Source of the DNA: Pseudomonadota bacterium
Lineage (GTDB): Bacteria; Pseudomonadota; Gammaproteobacteria; Burkholderiales; Burkholderiaceae_C
Direction: 5' to 3'
NCBI GenBank assembly: GCA_030538085.1
Contig: JAUNUR010000023.1
Location: 1-41,102 of the forward strand
Length of the DNA stretch: 41,102 bases
A program made the translations under genes and the position numbers. Positions 8,040 through 16,234 of this stretch are shown here, in pieces. The stretch's first letter is position 1, and every line of letters begins with the position of its first letter. The notes beneath the pieces are model-generated. The model was given only the letters and a program-made list of their open reading frames with translations, made no database searches and was not told the origin of the DNA.

Positions 8040-8540
8040 TCATTCCGTCATGCCCGGCGCAGCCGGTGTCATTTCGTCATCCAGCCACGCGCGCCGCACC
8101 GTCACCCCCAGCGGCGCCAGCCGGCGCGCCAGACCGAAGACACGGGCATCCTTGCTGAGCAGCGTGGCGCGCCAATGCACGGCCAGGTCGATGAAGGGCT
8201 GGTCGTCCGGGTCGCGGCAGCGCACGGGGGCATGCGCGGCGGCCGGCTCGATGCATGTCACGCCGTCGAAGGATCGCAGCACCTCATCGGCCGTTCTGCC
8301 AGCGCGCACCAGACGGGGCACGATTCGTGGATAGCCCAGCACGCGGGCCAGTTCATCGCGCATGCCCGGGGTGGCGCGCCAGCACAGGCGGCCCGCAGCC
8401 AGCGCGGCATGCAGCGGGGCCACGCCAGGGTCTTGAAACACCCACAGATCCAGCACGCAATTGGTGTCGATGACCACGTTGCCCCGCAGGGGGATCGGCA
8501 ACGCCGGTTCGCGGTCGCCTGAAAAGCAGGTGGTGCTCAT
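8040..8540 (-). CDS. PIN-domain protein (putative toxin-type ribonuclease, no antitoxin seen)
   Basis: A 166-residue protein with a PIN nuclease fold of the COG1569-like 'putative toxin component' group. The Mg-binding acidic residues are visible: Asp25 in VVIDTN, Glu63 in MRDELARVLGYP, Asp112/Asp113 and Asp118 in RDPDDQPFIDLA, and Asp131 in LLSKDARV. Members cleave RNA or are predicted to. It starts 10 bases after the stop of the upstream RNA methyltransferase gene and is probably co-transcribed with it. No small antitoxin-sized frame precedes or follows it. The stop codon is the three bases immediately outside the right end of the 235-bp repeat. A role in RNA processing rather than toxin-antitoxin function is possible. 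Confidence 0.85.
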   Translation of the reverse strand: MSTTCFSGDREPALPIPLRGNVVIDTNCVLDLWVFQDPGVAPLHAALAAGRLCWRATPGMRDELARVLGYPRIVPRLVRAGRTADEVLRSFDGVTCIEPAAAHAPVRCRDPDDQPFIDLAVHWRATLLSKDARVFGLARRLAPLGVTVRRAWLDDEMTPAAPGMTE

Positions 8541-8550
8541 GACGCCGGGC

Positions 8551-9891
8551 TCACGTTGACCGGGGTTGCCGTGCCGTCAGGTCGAAACGGAACAACCGGC
8601 ACTCGATCGGCCCGTTCCACAGCGGCACGCGGCGCGATTCCTTCAGGCGCAGGCGGCCCGGCAGCTTGAGGTCGGGCGTGAGCAGCCAGGCCGTCCAGCC
8701 GGCATAGTGGCTCTTCCAGTGCGCGGCCAGACGAGTGAAGAACTCGTCGCCGGCATTGACCTCCTGCACCGTCACGGCGCCATCACTGCGCTGGCGTGCC
8801 AGCGTGCCGCTTTGAAAGGCCTCGCGCCCGCCACCCTGGCGGCCCGCGACACCAGCGGCGGCGATGCGCTCGCCGTAGGGCGGGTTCATCAGCAATATGC
8901 CGGGCTGATCCGCAGGCGGCAGGCGTTGCAGCGCATCGCCGCCGCGCAGTTGCACGGCCTGCGCCACGCCAGCGCGCTCGGCGTTGCGCTGGGCGAAGTC
9001 GACCATGCGGTGAGCCACGTCGCTGCCAAACACCTGAATTGACTCCACTTTCAGGTCAAATTGATCTATATCGCCTGCCAATAAAGCGCCTGAAGCTTCT
9101 TTTTTAATAGCACCCCATTGCCGTGAGTCGAATGGCCTGAGCCGCTCGAAGGCAAAGCGCCGCTGCCCGCCCGGCGGCAAGCCCAGGGCCAATTGAGCCG
9201 CCTCGATGACGATGGTGCCGCTGCCGCAACAGGGGTCGTACAGCGGCACGGGCAATACCTGCCGTGTGGCGGGCTGCCACCAGCCGCTGGCGGCCAGCAT
9301 GGCGGCGGCCAGGGTTTCCTTCAGCGGCGCATCGCCCTTGTCCTGCCGCCAGCCGCGCTTGAACAGCGGCTCGCCGCTGGTGTCGATGTACAGCGTGGCG
9401 TGGCTGGCGCTCAGGTGCGCGGTCACGCGCGCATCGGGGCGCTGCGTGTCGATGCTGGGGCGCACGCCGCCGGCGTGCTCGCGGAAACGGTCGGCCACCG
9501 CGTCTTTCACGCGCAGCGTGGCGAAGTTCAGGCTGCGCAGCGGGCTGGCCTGCGCGGAGATGTCCACGCGAAAGGTCTGACGCGGCGTGAACCAGTCTTC
9601 CCAAGCCACGCTGGCGGCCAGGCGATACAGGTCGTGCTCGTCCTGGTAGAGCGCGTGCGCCAGCTCCACCAGCACGCGCTGGGCCAGCCGGCTGTGCAGG
9701 TTCAGACGCAGGGCCAGCGGCCAGTCGCCGCGCACGCGCACGCCGCCGCGCACCGTGAGCAGATCTTCACCCATCAGGCCGGTCAGGCCGTGCACCTCGT
9801 CGGCCAGAAAATCCTCGACGCCGCCGGGGCAGGGCAGGAACAGGGCAAGCGGCGCGGTCATCGGCAACGCGGGGTGGGCAAGAATGGACAC
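8551..9891 (-). CDS. THUMP-domain class I SAM-dependent RNA methyltransferase (RlmL N-terminal type)
   Basis: A roughly 446-residue protein of the COG0116 family, which methylates guanine N2 in 23S rRNA (E. coli RlmL/YcbY N-terminal half). Order of domains: a ferredoxin-like/THUMP region over about residues 15-170, then a Rossmann methyltransferase with LYDPCCGSGTIVIEAAQLA (SAM motif I) and the catalytic MNPPYGER motif. About residues 260-287 (KKEASGALLAGDIDQFDLKV) are encoded by an AT-rich dispersed repeat read in frame (9033-9115), an insertion between motif I and the catalytic motif. A second low-complexity stretch follows the NPPY motif (GRQGGGREAFQSG). The longest frame starts with GTG 9891; an internal ATG at 9861 (MTAPLALFLPCPGG) is also plausible. 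The PIN gene follows 10 bases downstream. Confidence 0.88.
   Translation of the reverse strand: MSILAHPALPMTAPLALFLPCPGGVEDFLADEVHGLTGLMGEDLLTVRGGVRVRGDWPLALRLNLHSRLAQRVLVELAHALYQDEHDLYRLAASVAWEDWFTPRQTFRVDISAQASPLRSLNFATLRVKDAVADRFREHAGGVRPSIDTQRPDARVTAHLSASHATLYIDTSGEPLFKRGWRQDKGDAPLKETLAAAMLAASGWWQPATRQVLPVPLYDPCCGSGTIVIEAAQLALGLPPGGQRRFAFERLRPFDSRQWGAIKKEASGALLAGDIDQFDLKVESIQVFGSDVAHRMVDFAQRNAERAGVAQAVQLRGGDALQRLPPADQPGILLMNPPYGERIAAAGVAGRQGGGREAFQSGTLARQRSDGAVTVQEVNAGDEFFTRLAAHWKSHYAGWTAWLLTPDLKLPGRLRLKESRRVPLWNGPIECRLFRFDLTARQPRST
9033..9115 (-). repeat. Dispersed AT-rich repeat (family C) inserted in frame in the methyltransferase gene
   Basis: This stretch is about 40% GC by hand count, against roughly two thirds in the surrounding gene. 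On the minus strand it contains GAAGCTTCAGGCGCTTTATT and GGCGATATAGATCAATTT. These align with the intergenic copy at 21087-21143 (there GAATAGCTGCTTGCGCTTAT and GGGCGCTATAGGTTCAA). It adds about 28 codons without breaking the frame. Similar repeats are frequent in Comamonadaceae intergenic DNA. Confidence 0.6.
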
Positions 9892-10182
9892 ATGGAGCGA
9901 TTGTCGCCGCCGCTCGCCATCAAAGGCTGGTGGCTACTCGAAGAAGCGCCCTTTTCAAGGCTTGCCCGCGGACAGTGGCTTGCGGCCTGGCGTGCCGGTT
10001 CACCAGACAGGCTACAACAGCCGGAGGCAGAAGAGGGCTGACTATTGAGCAACTCAACCCCGCCAGCAGGGCCGGTGCACCTGAGAAAAATCAATGACTT
10101 ACAAAACGTTTTCTTGAGAGGTTTTCGTAATTCAGGACAAGCCTATGTCATGCCATCACCTCATCCCGTCATTGCGGACAGG
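9892..10182. other. Intergenic region downstream of bphP
   Basis: No gene is supported in these 291 bases. The right part is AT-richer and contains the palindrome AAAACGTTTT at 10103-10112. The promoter of the leftward RNA methyltransferase should lie in the left part, but no clear boxes are visible. No strong terminator follows the phytochrome gene. Confidence 0.4.
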
Positions 10183-12318
10183 TCAAGCCGTTGCCAGGGG
10201 CAGCCGCACGGCCAGCGTGACGAAAGGCTCGTCGTAGCGGTAGACAAGATCGCCGCCATGAGCCTGTGCGATGGCGCGGGCGATGTACAGCCCAAAGCCC
10301 AGCCCGCCGCGCGGGTCGTTGTCGGCCACCGCCGCGACGTCGGGCCGGAACAGCCGGTCCACCGTCTGCGGGTCCAGCGGCGGACTGACGTTGCTGAACT
10401 GGACCACCGCGTCGTCGCCATCGCCACGGTCCAGTTCGATCACCATGGATTCGCCCACCGTGCCGTGTTGCACGGCGTTGTCGAGCAGGCTGTCGAACAA
10501 CTGGGCCAGCCTTGCGACATCACCGCGCACCGTGGGCGATGGCGTGCCGCTGCGCGAGAGATCACAGAACGCCGAAACACCTTGGTGACGCCGCCGCGCC
10601 GCATCGACCCGATCCTGCAGAAGCTGCTCCAGCGCGACCGGCTCACTGTGCAGCGACAGCCGACCCTGCTGCAGCAGCGACAGATCCATGACCTGGCGCA
10701 GCAAGCGGTCGACGGGCGCTTCTTCCTGCGTCAGCGGCGCGGGCAGTGAGTCGCCTCCGCGCAGCATGGCCGCCACGGCGACGCGGTGGCGATGCATCTC
10801 GGCCACGCGAACGGCGATGAAGCGCCGCAGCCCCGCGCCCAATTCACGCAGCGAGGACTGCTCCATCTCCGTCCACGGTTGCGCGGTGCCGCGCACGGTT
10901 TCCCGCCACAGCTGGAAGGAGCCCGGCGGCGTCAGGCGCGGGCCCAGCGGGCCGGCCTGTATCTCTTTCCGGGGGTTGTGGCCCCAGGCCACGTGCTCGA
11001 TCTGTTCGCGCCGCAGCAGCACCAGCTTGCCGGGAGCGCCGCTGTCGTAGCGGATGGCCATCAGCCCGCACCACCCCGCCAGCAGCGGTGCTAACTCGGG
11101 CGCGGTGGTGCCCAGCGCGGCGGTGGCAACCAGGCCGGCGTCGCCATCCTGCGCGCGCAGCCAGTTCACCAGCTCGACCGACAGGGGCGCCGGCACATCG
11201 CCCCAGGTCTGCACCCCGGTGGGGCCGGTGACCAGCACGGCGTCGGCCTTGAACAGTCGTGCGAATTCGGGCGCCAGCTCGCGCAGCACGGCGGCCGGGG
11301 TGCTGGCCTGCGGCAGGCGGTCGAGCACGGTGGCCTGCAATTGCCGATGCGCGGCGTTCTGGGCGGCATGCTCGGTGACGGTCTGGGTTTGCAAATGCGC
11401 GGTCAGCAACTCGACCAGCACCGCGCAGGCCGAGCGCACGGGATAGGCCAGTCGCAGCGGCTGGCGATGGTGGCACGCCAGCATGCCCCACAGCCGGCCG
11501 TCGCGCACGATGGACAGGCTCATGGACGCGGCCACGCCGATGTTGCGCAGGTATTCGATGTGGATCGGCGAGACGCTGCGCAGCACGGCGTGGCTCATGT
11601 CCAGCGGCTCATCGGCCAGCGGCAGCGAGTGCAGGGCCACCGGGGCAGCGCCAACGTCGGCGATCAGGCGCATCAGGTTGACGGTGTACAGCCGCCGCGC
11701 CTGCGCCGGGATGTCGCTGGCCGGAAAGCGCCAGCCAAGATACGGCTCCAGGTCGGCATGCCGATCCTCGGCGACGATGTCGCCGCTGTCGTCGTCGCGG
11801 AAACGGTAGGCCATCACGCGGTCGAAGCCCGTGAGCGCGCGCAGCGCGCGCACGCCCTCCTCCAGCAGCGCCTGCACGCTGGTCTGGCCGCGAAAGCGGT
11901 GGATGACGTCGAGCAGCACGGGGCCGAAATACTGCGGCGGCGGCCCGCCCGGCGCGCGTTGCTCGAACTCGGCGATGACGAGCGCACCCTGGCGGTGCAC
12001 CACCAGGTCGAACAACCGCCCGGCCAGCGTGACCACGGCGTGCAGCGCTGGCGGTGTGCCCGCCAGCGGCTGCAGGGCCTGGGCCTGCGCCAGCAGCAGA
12101 TGCACGGTCTCGTTGGCTTCGAAGTGGTGCGGCGCCACGCTGTCGCCCAGCGCGGGGGCGCCTTCGCCCAGTTCGGTGGCGACATTGGCGCTGGCATGCG
12201 CCACGCGCCGTGCCGCGTCCAGCGCCAACAGCACGCCATGCGGCTGGATCAGCCCCGGAATGTGGATGGGTTCGCGGTCGCAGTTGGAAAGATCCACGAC
12301 TTGTGATGTGGTGTTCAT
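10183..12318 (-). CDS. bphP: Bacteriophytochrome with degenerate histidine-kinase output
   Basis: A 711-residue red/far-red photoreceptor, PAS-GAF-PHY followed by a kinase-like module. Cys13 in SNCDREPIHIPG is the expected biliverdin attachment site. GAF hallmarks are intact: Tyr171, Asp202-Ile203-Pro204 (PASDIP), His253 (PIHIEYL) and His283. In the PHY tongue the PRxSF motif reads PPGSF (464-468), so the conserved Arg is Pro465. In the dimerisation helix the usual HDLRxPL box appears as GGDSLPAPL (from residue 521) with Gly at the phosphoacceptor His position. The ATPase part keeps an N-box (LLDNAVQHG, Asn614) and a Gly-rich GGLGFGLYIA, but its G1 box is altered (NVSPPLD). ATG 12318 is chosen over an upstream in-frame start at 12600 because Cys13 and the overlap with bphO fit. 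No response regulator gene is in view. Confidence 0.93.
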   Translation of the reverse strand: MNTTSQVVDLSNCDREPIHIPGLIQPHGVLLALDAARRVAHASANVATELGEGAPALGDSVAPHHFEANETVHLLLAQAQALQPLAGTPPALHAVVTLAGRLFDLVVHRQGALVIAEFEQRAPGGPPPQYFGPVLLDVIHRFRGQTSVQALLEEGVRALRALTGFDRVMAYRFRDDDSGDIVAEDRHADLEPYLGWRFPASDIPAQARRLYTVNLMRLIADVGAAPVALHSLPLADEPLDMSHAVLRSVSPIHIEYLRNIGVAASMSLSIVRDGRLWGMLACHHRQPLRLAYPVRSACAVLVELLTAHLQTQTVTEHAAQNAAHRQLQATVLDRLPQASTPAAVLRELAPEFARLFKADAVLVTGPTGVQTWGDVPAPLSVELVNWLRAQDGDAGLVATAALGTTAPELAPLLAGWCGLMAIRYDSGAPGKLVLLRREQIEHVAWGHNPRKEIQAGPLGPRLTPPGSFQLWRETVRGTAQPWTEMEQSSLRELGAGLRRFIAVRVAEMHRHRVAVAAMLRGGDSLPAPLTQEEAPVDRLLRQVMDLSLLQQGRLSLHSEPVALEQLLQDRVDAARRRHQGVSAFCDLSRSGTPSPTVRGDVARLAQLFDSLLDNAVQHGTVGESMVIELDRGDGDDAVVQFSNVSPPLDPQTVDRLFRPDVAAVADNDPRGGLGFGLYIARAIAQAHGGDLVYRYDEPFVTLAVRLPLATA

Positions 12319-12953
12319 GATGTGGCCGACTCCAGTGGCGCGCCGTGGGCGTCCAGGCAGGCAATGAGCAACTCGAACGCGGCTTGCGCCGCTTCGATGG
12401 CGTGGCGCCGCGCGGGCGGCGGCCAATCCTGATCGTCCAGCGCCAGCAGAAAGCGGCGCCAGCGCCCTTCGCCAGGCGTGCCGGCGCCACCCGCGCGCAG
12501 GTAATCCAGCGGATGCGGCGCCAAGACCGTCGACAGGCGGCGGTAAAGCACCTGACCGCCCAGATGCGAACCTTCGATGACGTAGCGCACACCCCAGCAC
12601 GCGGCATCGCGCCGTGGCCCGTCAAGCAGCGCCTGCCACCTGGACAAGGACAGCGGCCGTGGCGCGCCAGGCGCACCCGCATCGCCCAGCAACTGCGTGC
12701 AAGTGGCGGCATCTTGCGCAATCGCGTGCCGTTCGTCGGCCAGCCAGGCCTGCTCGGGCAACAACTGTTCAAGGGCCACCAGCCAATCCAGCAGGATCAG
12801 CAAGTGTTGCTGGTAATCGGTCAGCGTAACGCCGGGCCGCGTGAGCGGCATGGCCGCATCGACCCGCGCATGGGCGGCGGCGGTGGCCGCGCGCAACTGC
12901 TCGCGCAGCGTCGAGCCGGAAGGGGCGTGATCCGGAGTACGGAAACTGGACAT
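12315..12953 (-). CDS. bphO: Heme oxygenase supplying biliverdin to the phytochrome
   Basis: A 212-residue biliverdin-forming heme oxygenase of the HemO/BphO group. The N-terminal LRAATAAAHARVDAAMPL carries the proximal heme His (about residue 29), and the distal-helix region WGVRYVIEGSHLGGQVLYRR has the Gly-rich pattern of the family (EGSxLGG). It cleaves heme to biliverdin IX, iron and CO in the cytoplasm. The stop TGA overlaps the bphP start as ATGA (12315-12318), so the two genes are translationally coupled and form the usual chromophore-receptor module. An 18-bp perfect palindrome lies 22 bases upstream of the ATG. Confidence 0.92.
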   Translation of the reverse strand: MSSFRTPDHAPSGSTLREQLRAATAAAHARVDAAMPLTRPGVTLTDYQQHLLILLDWLVALEQLLPEQAWLADERHAIAQDAATCTQLLGDAGAPGAPRPLSLSRWQALLDGPRRDAACWGVRYVIEGSHLGGQVLYRRLSTVLAPHPLDYLRAGGAGTPGEGRWRRFLLALDDQDWPPPARRHAIEAAQAAFELLIACLDAHGAPLESATS

Positions 12954-12974
12954 GATTCAGTGTAGTCGGACGTA

Positions 12975-12992
12975 CTATGTCGAACGACATAG
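12975..12992. promoter_or_regulatory. Perfect 18-bp palindrome upstream of bphO, candidate operator
   Basis: CTATGTCG-AA-CGACATAG is a perfect inverted repeat with a two-base centre, 22 bases before the bphO start and downstream of rpoN. A regulator-binding site for the bphO-bphP operon is the simplest reading. The A-run beside it (12993-12997) becomes a T-run on the transcribed minus strand after a short GC stem, so part of the region might also end rpoN transcription. Confidence 0.45.
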
Positions 12993-13040
12993 AAAAAGCG
13001 CAGCCGCGCGGTGCAAGGCGTCGGGGAACCGCCTGTGAAC

Positions 13041-14627
13041 CTAGGTTGAATCCGCGGCGCATCGCCGCAGGCTGGCCACCGGAATGCGCAAGCCTTCGCG
13101 GTATTTGGCGACGGTGCGACGCGCGCAGTCGATGCCTTGCTCCTTCAGCATTTCAGCGATCTGGTTGTCCGACAGCGGTTTGGCCGCGTCCTCGGCGGCG
13201 ATGAACTGCTTGATGAGCGCGCGCACCGCCGTGCTGCTGGCGTTGCCGCCAGCATCTGTGCCCAGGGCAGAGCCGAAGAAGTACTTCAGCTCGAAAGTGC
13301 CGCGTGGCGTGGCCATGTACTTGGCGGTGGTCACGCGGCTGATGGTGGATTCGTGCACGCCCAGCTCGTCGGCCAGCTCGCGCTGCACCATGGGGCGCAT
13401 GGCCAGCTCGCCGTGGATGAAGAAGTTGCGTTGCCGCTCGACGATGGCCTGCGACACGCGCAGGATGGTGTCGAAGCGCTGCTGGATGTTCCTGATGAAC
13501 CAGCGCGCCTCCTGCAAGCGCTGCGCCAGCGCCTGGTGGTTCTCGCCGCCCTTGCCGCCACGCAATGCGTTGGCGTAGATGTCGTGCACGCGCAGCCTGG
13601 GCATCACGTCGGTGTTGAGCTGCACGCGAAAGCGCTGCGTGGCGCCGCTGCCCACGCAACTGACGATGACGTCGGGCACGATGGCGTTGCGCTCGACATC
13701 GGCGAACTGGCGGCCGGGCTTGGGGTCGAGCCGCCCGATGAGCTGCATGGCGGCGCGCACGGCGTCCTCGTCATCGCCAGTGAGCTGCGCCAGCCGCTTG
13801 GCATCGCGCCTGGCCAGCAGATCGACGGCGCCATGCTGCGCGCAGACCCTGAGTGCCACGGCAATGCCTTCCTGCTCGGCGGGCTCCACGCCGCGCTCGG
13901 CCTGCCGGCTCTTGAGCTGCAGGCTCAGGCATTCGGCCAGGTTGCGCGCGCCCACGCCCGCCGGCTCCAGCGATTGCAGCAGGTTCAGCGCCAGGGTGAA
14001 GTGGTGCACCAGCTCCTGCAGCCGCTCCAGCTCGTCGTCGCCATGGTCGTCGCCGGCCAGCGTGGCGGCCAGCTGGGCGAGCGAGTCCTCCAGATAGCCG
14101 TCGTCGTTCAGCGATTCGATCAGAAAGTGCAGCGCCGCCGTATCCTCGGGCGCCAGGCGCAGCGCCAGCGCCTGGCGGTGCAGGTGCTCGGCCAGCGACT
14201 CCTGCGGGCGCGAGCGTTCGCCGGGGTCCAGCTCGTCGTCGCTGTCCAGGTTGTTGGCTCGCGCGGGCGCGTCGCCACCCCACTCGCCATCGTCGGGCAC
14301 GATGTCCACGCTGCCATCGCCGTCCCAACTGTCAGGCAGCAGTGGCTCGGAGCCGGCATCCGGCGAGTCATCGCCCCCGGCCGCTGAATCCGCGGCGATT
14401 TCGTGGATGCGGTCGCCCTCGCTGACGCGCGTGTCGGCGCGTGCCAGCCCGAACTCCTCGCGCGGCGCGGCATCGTCGTCGCGCTCCAGAAAGGGGTTGT
14501 CGTCGAGCATCTGCTCGACTTCGCTTTCCAGCTCCAGCGTGGACAACTGCAGCAGCCGGATGGATTGCTGCAGTTGCGGCGTCAGCGCCAGATGCTGGGA
14601 GACGCGAAGAGAAAGTCCGGGTTTCAC
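13041..14627 (-). CDS. rpoN: RNA polymerase sigma-54 factor RpoN
   Basis: A 528-residue sigma-54. Region I is the Gln/Leu-rich activator-interaction segment (LALTPQLQQSIRLLQLSTLE) at the N-terminus. Region II, about residues 50-150, is highly acidic and longer than in E. coli. The core-binding region follows (LEPAGVGARNLAECLSLQ, RLDPKPGRQF), then the helix-turn-helix (ELGVHESTISRVTTAKYM, TPRGTFELKYFF) and the diagnostic RpoN box ARRTVAKYREGL near the C-terminus, which contacts the -24 element. It directs transcription from -24/-12 promoters with enhancer-binding ATPases. It lies 21 bases after lptB in the conserved lptA-lptB-rpoN order. Confidence 0.97.
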   Translation of the reverse strand: MKPGLSLRVSQHLALTPQLQQSIRLLQLSTLELESEVEQMLDDNPFLERDDDAAPREEFGLARADTRVSEGDRIHEIAADSAAGGDDSPDAGSEPLLPDSWDGDGSVDIVPDDGEWGGDAPARANNLDSDDELDPGERSRPQESLAEHLHRQALALRLAPEDTAALHFLIESLNDDGYLEDSLAQLAATLAGDDHGDDELERLQELVHHFTLALNLLQSLEPAGVGARNLAECLSLQLKSRQAERGVEPAEQEGIAVALRVCAQHGAVDLLARRDAKRLAQLTGDDEDAVRAAMQLIGRLDPKPGRQFADVERNAIVPDVIVSCVGSGATQRFRVQLNTDVMPRLRVHDIYANALRGGKGGENHQALAQRLQEARWFIRNIQQRFDTILRVSQAIVERQRNFFIHGELAMRPMVQRELADELGVHESTISRVTTAKYMATPRGTFELKYFFGSALGTDAGGNASSTAVRALIKQFIAAEDAAKPLSDNQIAEMLKEQGIDCARRTVAKYREGLRIPVASLRRCAADST

Positions 14628-14648
14628 CGCCAGCCACTCATGCCCCGG

Positions 14649-15467
14649 TCACAAGCGGAAATGCTCGCCCAGATAGACGCGCCGCACCTCGGGGTTGTCC
14701 ACGATGTCGGCCGGCGTGCCGGTGGCCAGCACCCGCCCTTCGCTGATGATGACGGCGTGGTCGCAGATGCCCAGCGTCTCGCGTACGTTGTGGTCGGTGA
14801 TCAGCACGCCGATGCCGCGGCTCTTGAGGAAGGCGATGATGCGCTGGATCTCGATCACCGCGATAGGGTCGATGCCGGCGAACGGCTCGTCCAGCAGGAT
14901 GAAGCGCGGCTGCGTGGCCAGCGCGCGGGCGATCTCCACGCGCCGCCGCTCGCCCCCCGACAGCGCGGGCGCGGGCGAATCACGCAGATGGTTGACGTGC
15001 AACTGCTCCAGCAGATCGGTCAGGCGGCGCTCGATCTCGTCGCGCGGCAGGGCGCGGCCACCGGGGCCGACCTGCAACTCCAGCACGGCGCGCACGTTCT
15101 CGGCCACCGTGAGCTTGCGGAAGATCGACGCCTCCTGCGGCAGGTACGACAGGCCCAGGCGCGAACGCCGGTGGATCGGCATGTCGTGGATGGGCTGGCC
15201 GTCGATGGCGATGGTGCCGGCATCGGCCCGCACCAGGCCAACGATCATGTAGAACGACGTGGTCTTGCCCGCGCCGTTGGGGCCCAGCAGGCCGACCACC
15301 TCGCCGTTGACCACGTCAAGCGACACATCGTGCACCACGCGCCGCGCGCCGTAGTTCTTGCGCAGGCCGCGCACTTCCAGCCGGCTTTGCCCTGGATTGG
15401 CCAGCGCGGCCGCTCTGGCGTCATCGGGCCGCGGGGTGGCTTGCCCGGTCAATGTTTCGCTCACCAC
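14649..15467 (-). CDS. lptB: LPS export ABC transporter ATP-binding protein LptB
   Basis: A 272-residue cytoplasmic ATPase powering extraction of lipopolysaccharide from the inner membrane with LptF and LptG. Walker [10 protein letters not shown], the LptB-typical [18 protein letters not shown], signature [15 protein letters not shown], Walker [17 protein letters not shown] and the switch [10 protein letters not shown] are all present. The first 28 or so residues are a hydrophilic extension not found in E. coli LptB. Two GTG codons (15467 and 15464) overlap the lptA stop, so either can start; the latter gives a 4-base GTGA overlap. The gene is followed by rpoN after 21 bases. Confidence 0.96.
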   Translation of the reverse strand: MVSETLTGQATPRPDDARAAALANPGQSRLEVRGLRKNYGARRVVHDVSLDVVNGEVVGLLGPNGAGKTTSFYMIVGLVRADAGTIAIDGQPIHDMPIHRRSRLGLSYLPQEASIFRKLTVAENVRAVLELQVGPGGRALPRDEIERRLTDLLEQLHVNHLRDSPAPALSGGERRRVEIARALATQPRFILLDEPFAGIDPIAVIEIQRIIAFLKSRGIGVLITDHNVRETLGICDHAVIISEGRVLATGTPADIVDNPEVRRVYLGEHFRL

Positions 15468-16102
15468 TGGCCGGCTCCCGGCGGCAGCGTGGTGGATGGC
15501 CGCAACGGCACCGCTGCGCCGTTGCCGGGCGCCGCCCCTCCGCCCTGATTGCGCGGCGCCAGAATCGCCCGCACCCGGCCACCAGGAGCCGCCGACGGCG
15601 CGCCCTCGCCGCGTGGCGTGCCATCGACGGTGTAGACCTCCGTCGTGTTGTTGTAGACGATCACGCCGCCCTGCACCGAATCCATCACCGTGGCACCGGC
15701 CAGGCGCCGCATTTCGGCGCGGCGCACGAAGCGCACCGTGTCGGCCTTGCCGTTGTATTCAATGGTTTCACCCTCGCCCTCGATGTATTCGTCCGCGCCT
15801 TCCCGTTTCTGGCGAAAGAACGCGCGCTGGCCAGGCTCGGCCACCATGGTGCCCGACTGGTTGCCCGCCGCGTCCTGCCGCACTTCGAGCCGCGAGCCGC
15901 GCATCACGATCGAGCCCTTGGTCACCACCACCCTGCCGGTGAAGGTGCTGACCTGCGTCTGATCTTCGTAGCGCAGCGCGTCGGCCTCGATGTTCATCGG
16001 CTGGTCGCGGTCGGCGCGCTCCGCCCAGGCAAAAGCCGTGAACGCCATGCACAGCACGGCCAGGCTCGTCCGGCCGATGGGGGAAAAAGCGGAAGGCTTC
16101 AT
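15461..16102 (-). CDS. lptA: LPS transport periplasmic protein LptA
   Basis: A 213-residue periplasmic bridge protein that forms the beta-jellyroll conduit for LPS between LptC and LptD. A Sec signal ([10 protein letters not shown], hydrophobic core, cleavage near AWAE) is followed by the OstA-like fold: [36 protein letters not shown], and [15 protein letters not shown]. The C-terminal 50 residues are Gly/Pro/Ala-rich and likely disordered. ATG 16102 is chosen; a GTG at 16111 would add three residues, and neither has a strong ribosome binding site. It overlaps lptB. lptC is not adjacent here: the upstream neighbour is the dsbA terminator. Confidence 0.93.
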   Translation of the reverse strand: MKPSAFSPIGRTSLAVLCMAFTAFAWAERADRDQPMNIEADALRYEDQTQVSTFTGRVVVTKGSIVMRGSRLEVRQDAAGNQSGTMVAEPGQRAFFRQKREGADEYIEGEGETIEYNGKADTVRFVRRAEMRRLAGATVMDSVQGGVIVYNNTTEVYTVDGTPRGEGAPSAAPGGRVRAILAPRNQGGGAAPGNGAAVPLRPSTTLPPGAGQW

Positions 16103-16177
16103 GGAGGGCACGTTTTTTGCTTAAAAGCTGATTTCATTGTAAGCGTGCCGTTGCGGTGCACGGTGGCGCAAGGCGTG

Positions 16178-16201
16178 AAAAAGCCCGCCGAAGCGGGCTT
16201 T
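16178..16201 (-). terminator. Rho-independent terminator after dsbA
   Basis: Nine-base stem AAAGCCCGC (16180-16188) and GCGGGCTTT (16193-16201) around a CGAA loop. Read on the minus strand it ends in a T-run (complement of 16178-16182). It lies 34 bases past the dsbA stop and separates the argS-SPOR-dsbA unit from lptA. Confidence 0.85.
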
Positions 16202-16234
16202 GGAAAGTGGCCGTCAACCCGGTTTCCGGGCGCT

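Noticed and set aside
8040-8540. Complete toxin-antitoxin module
   Set aside because: No antitoxin-sized frame with a DNA-binding motif is found on either side of the PIN gene.
9858-10094. 78-codon minus-strand frame upstream of the RNA methyltransferase
   Set aside because: No ribosome binding site, Ser/Pro/Cys-rich composition and overlap with the methyltransferase start.
12319-12600. Extended N-terminus of the phytochrome frame up to 12600
   Set aside because: The extension overlaps heme oxygenase in another frame and has no coding character; ATG 12318 gives the correct chromophore Cys position and an ATGA overlap.
13038-13047. AACCTAGGTT palindrome at the rpoN stop codon
   Set aside because: Ten bases overlapping the coding end are likely to occur by chance; no stem-loop with a T-tract.
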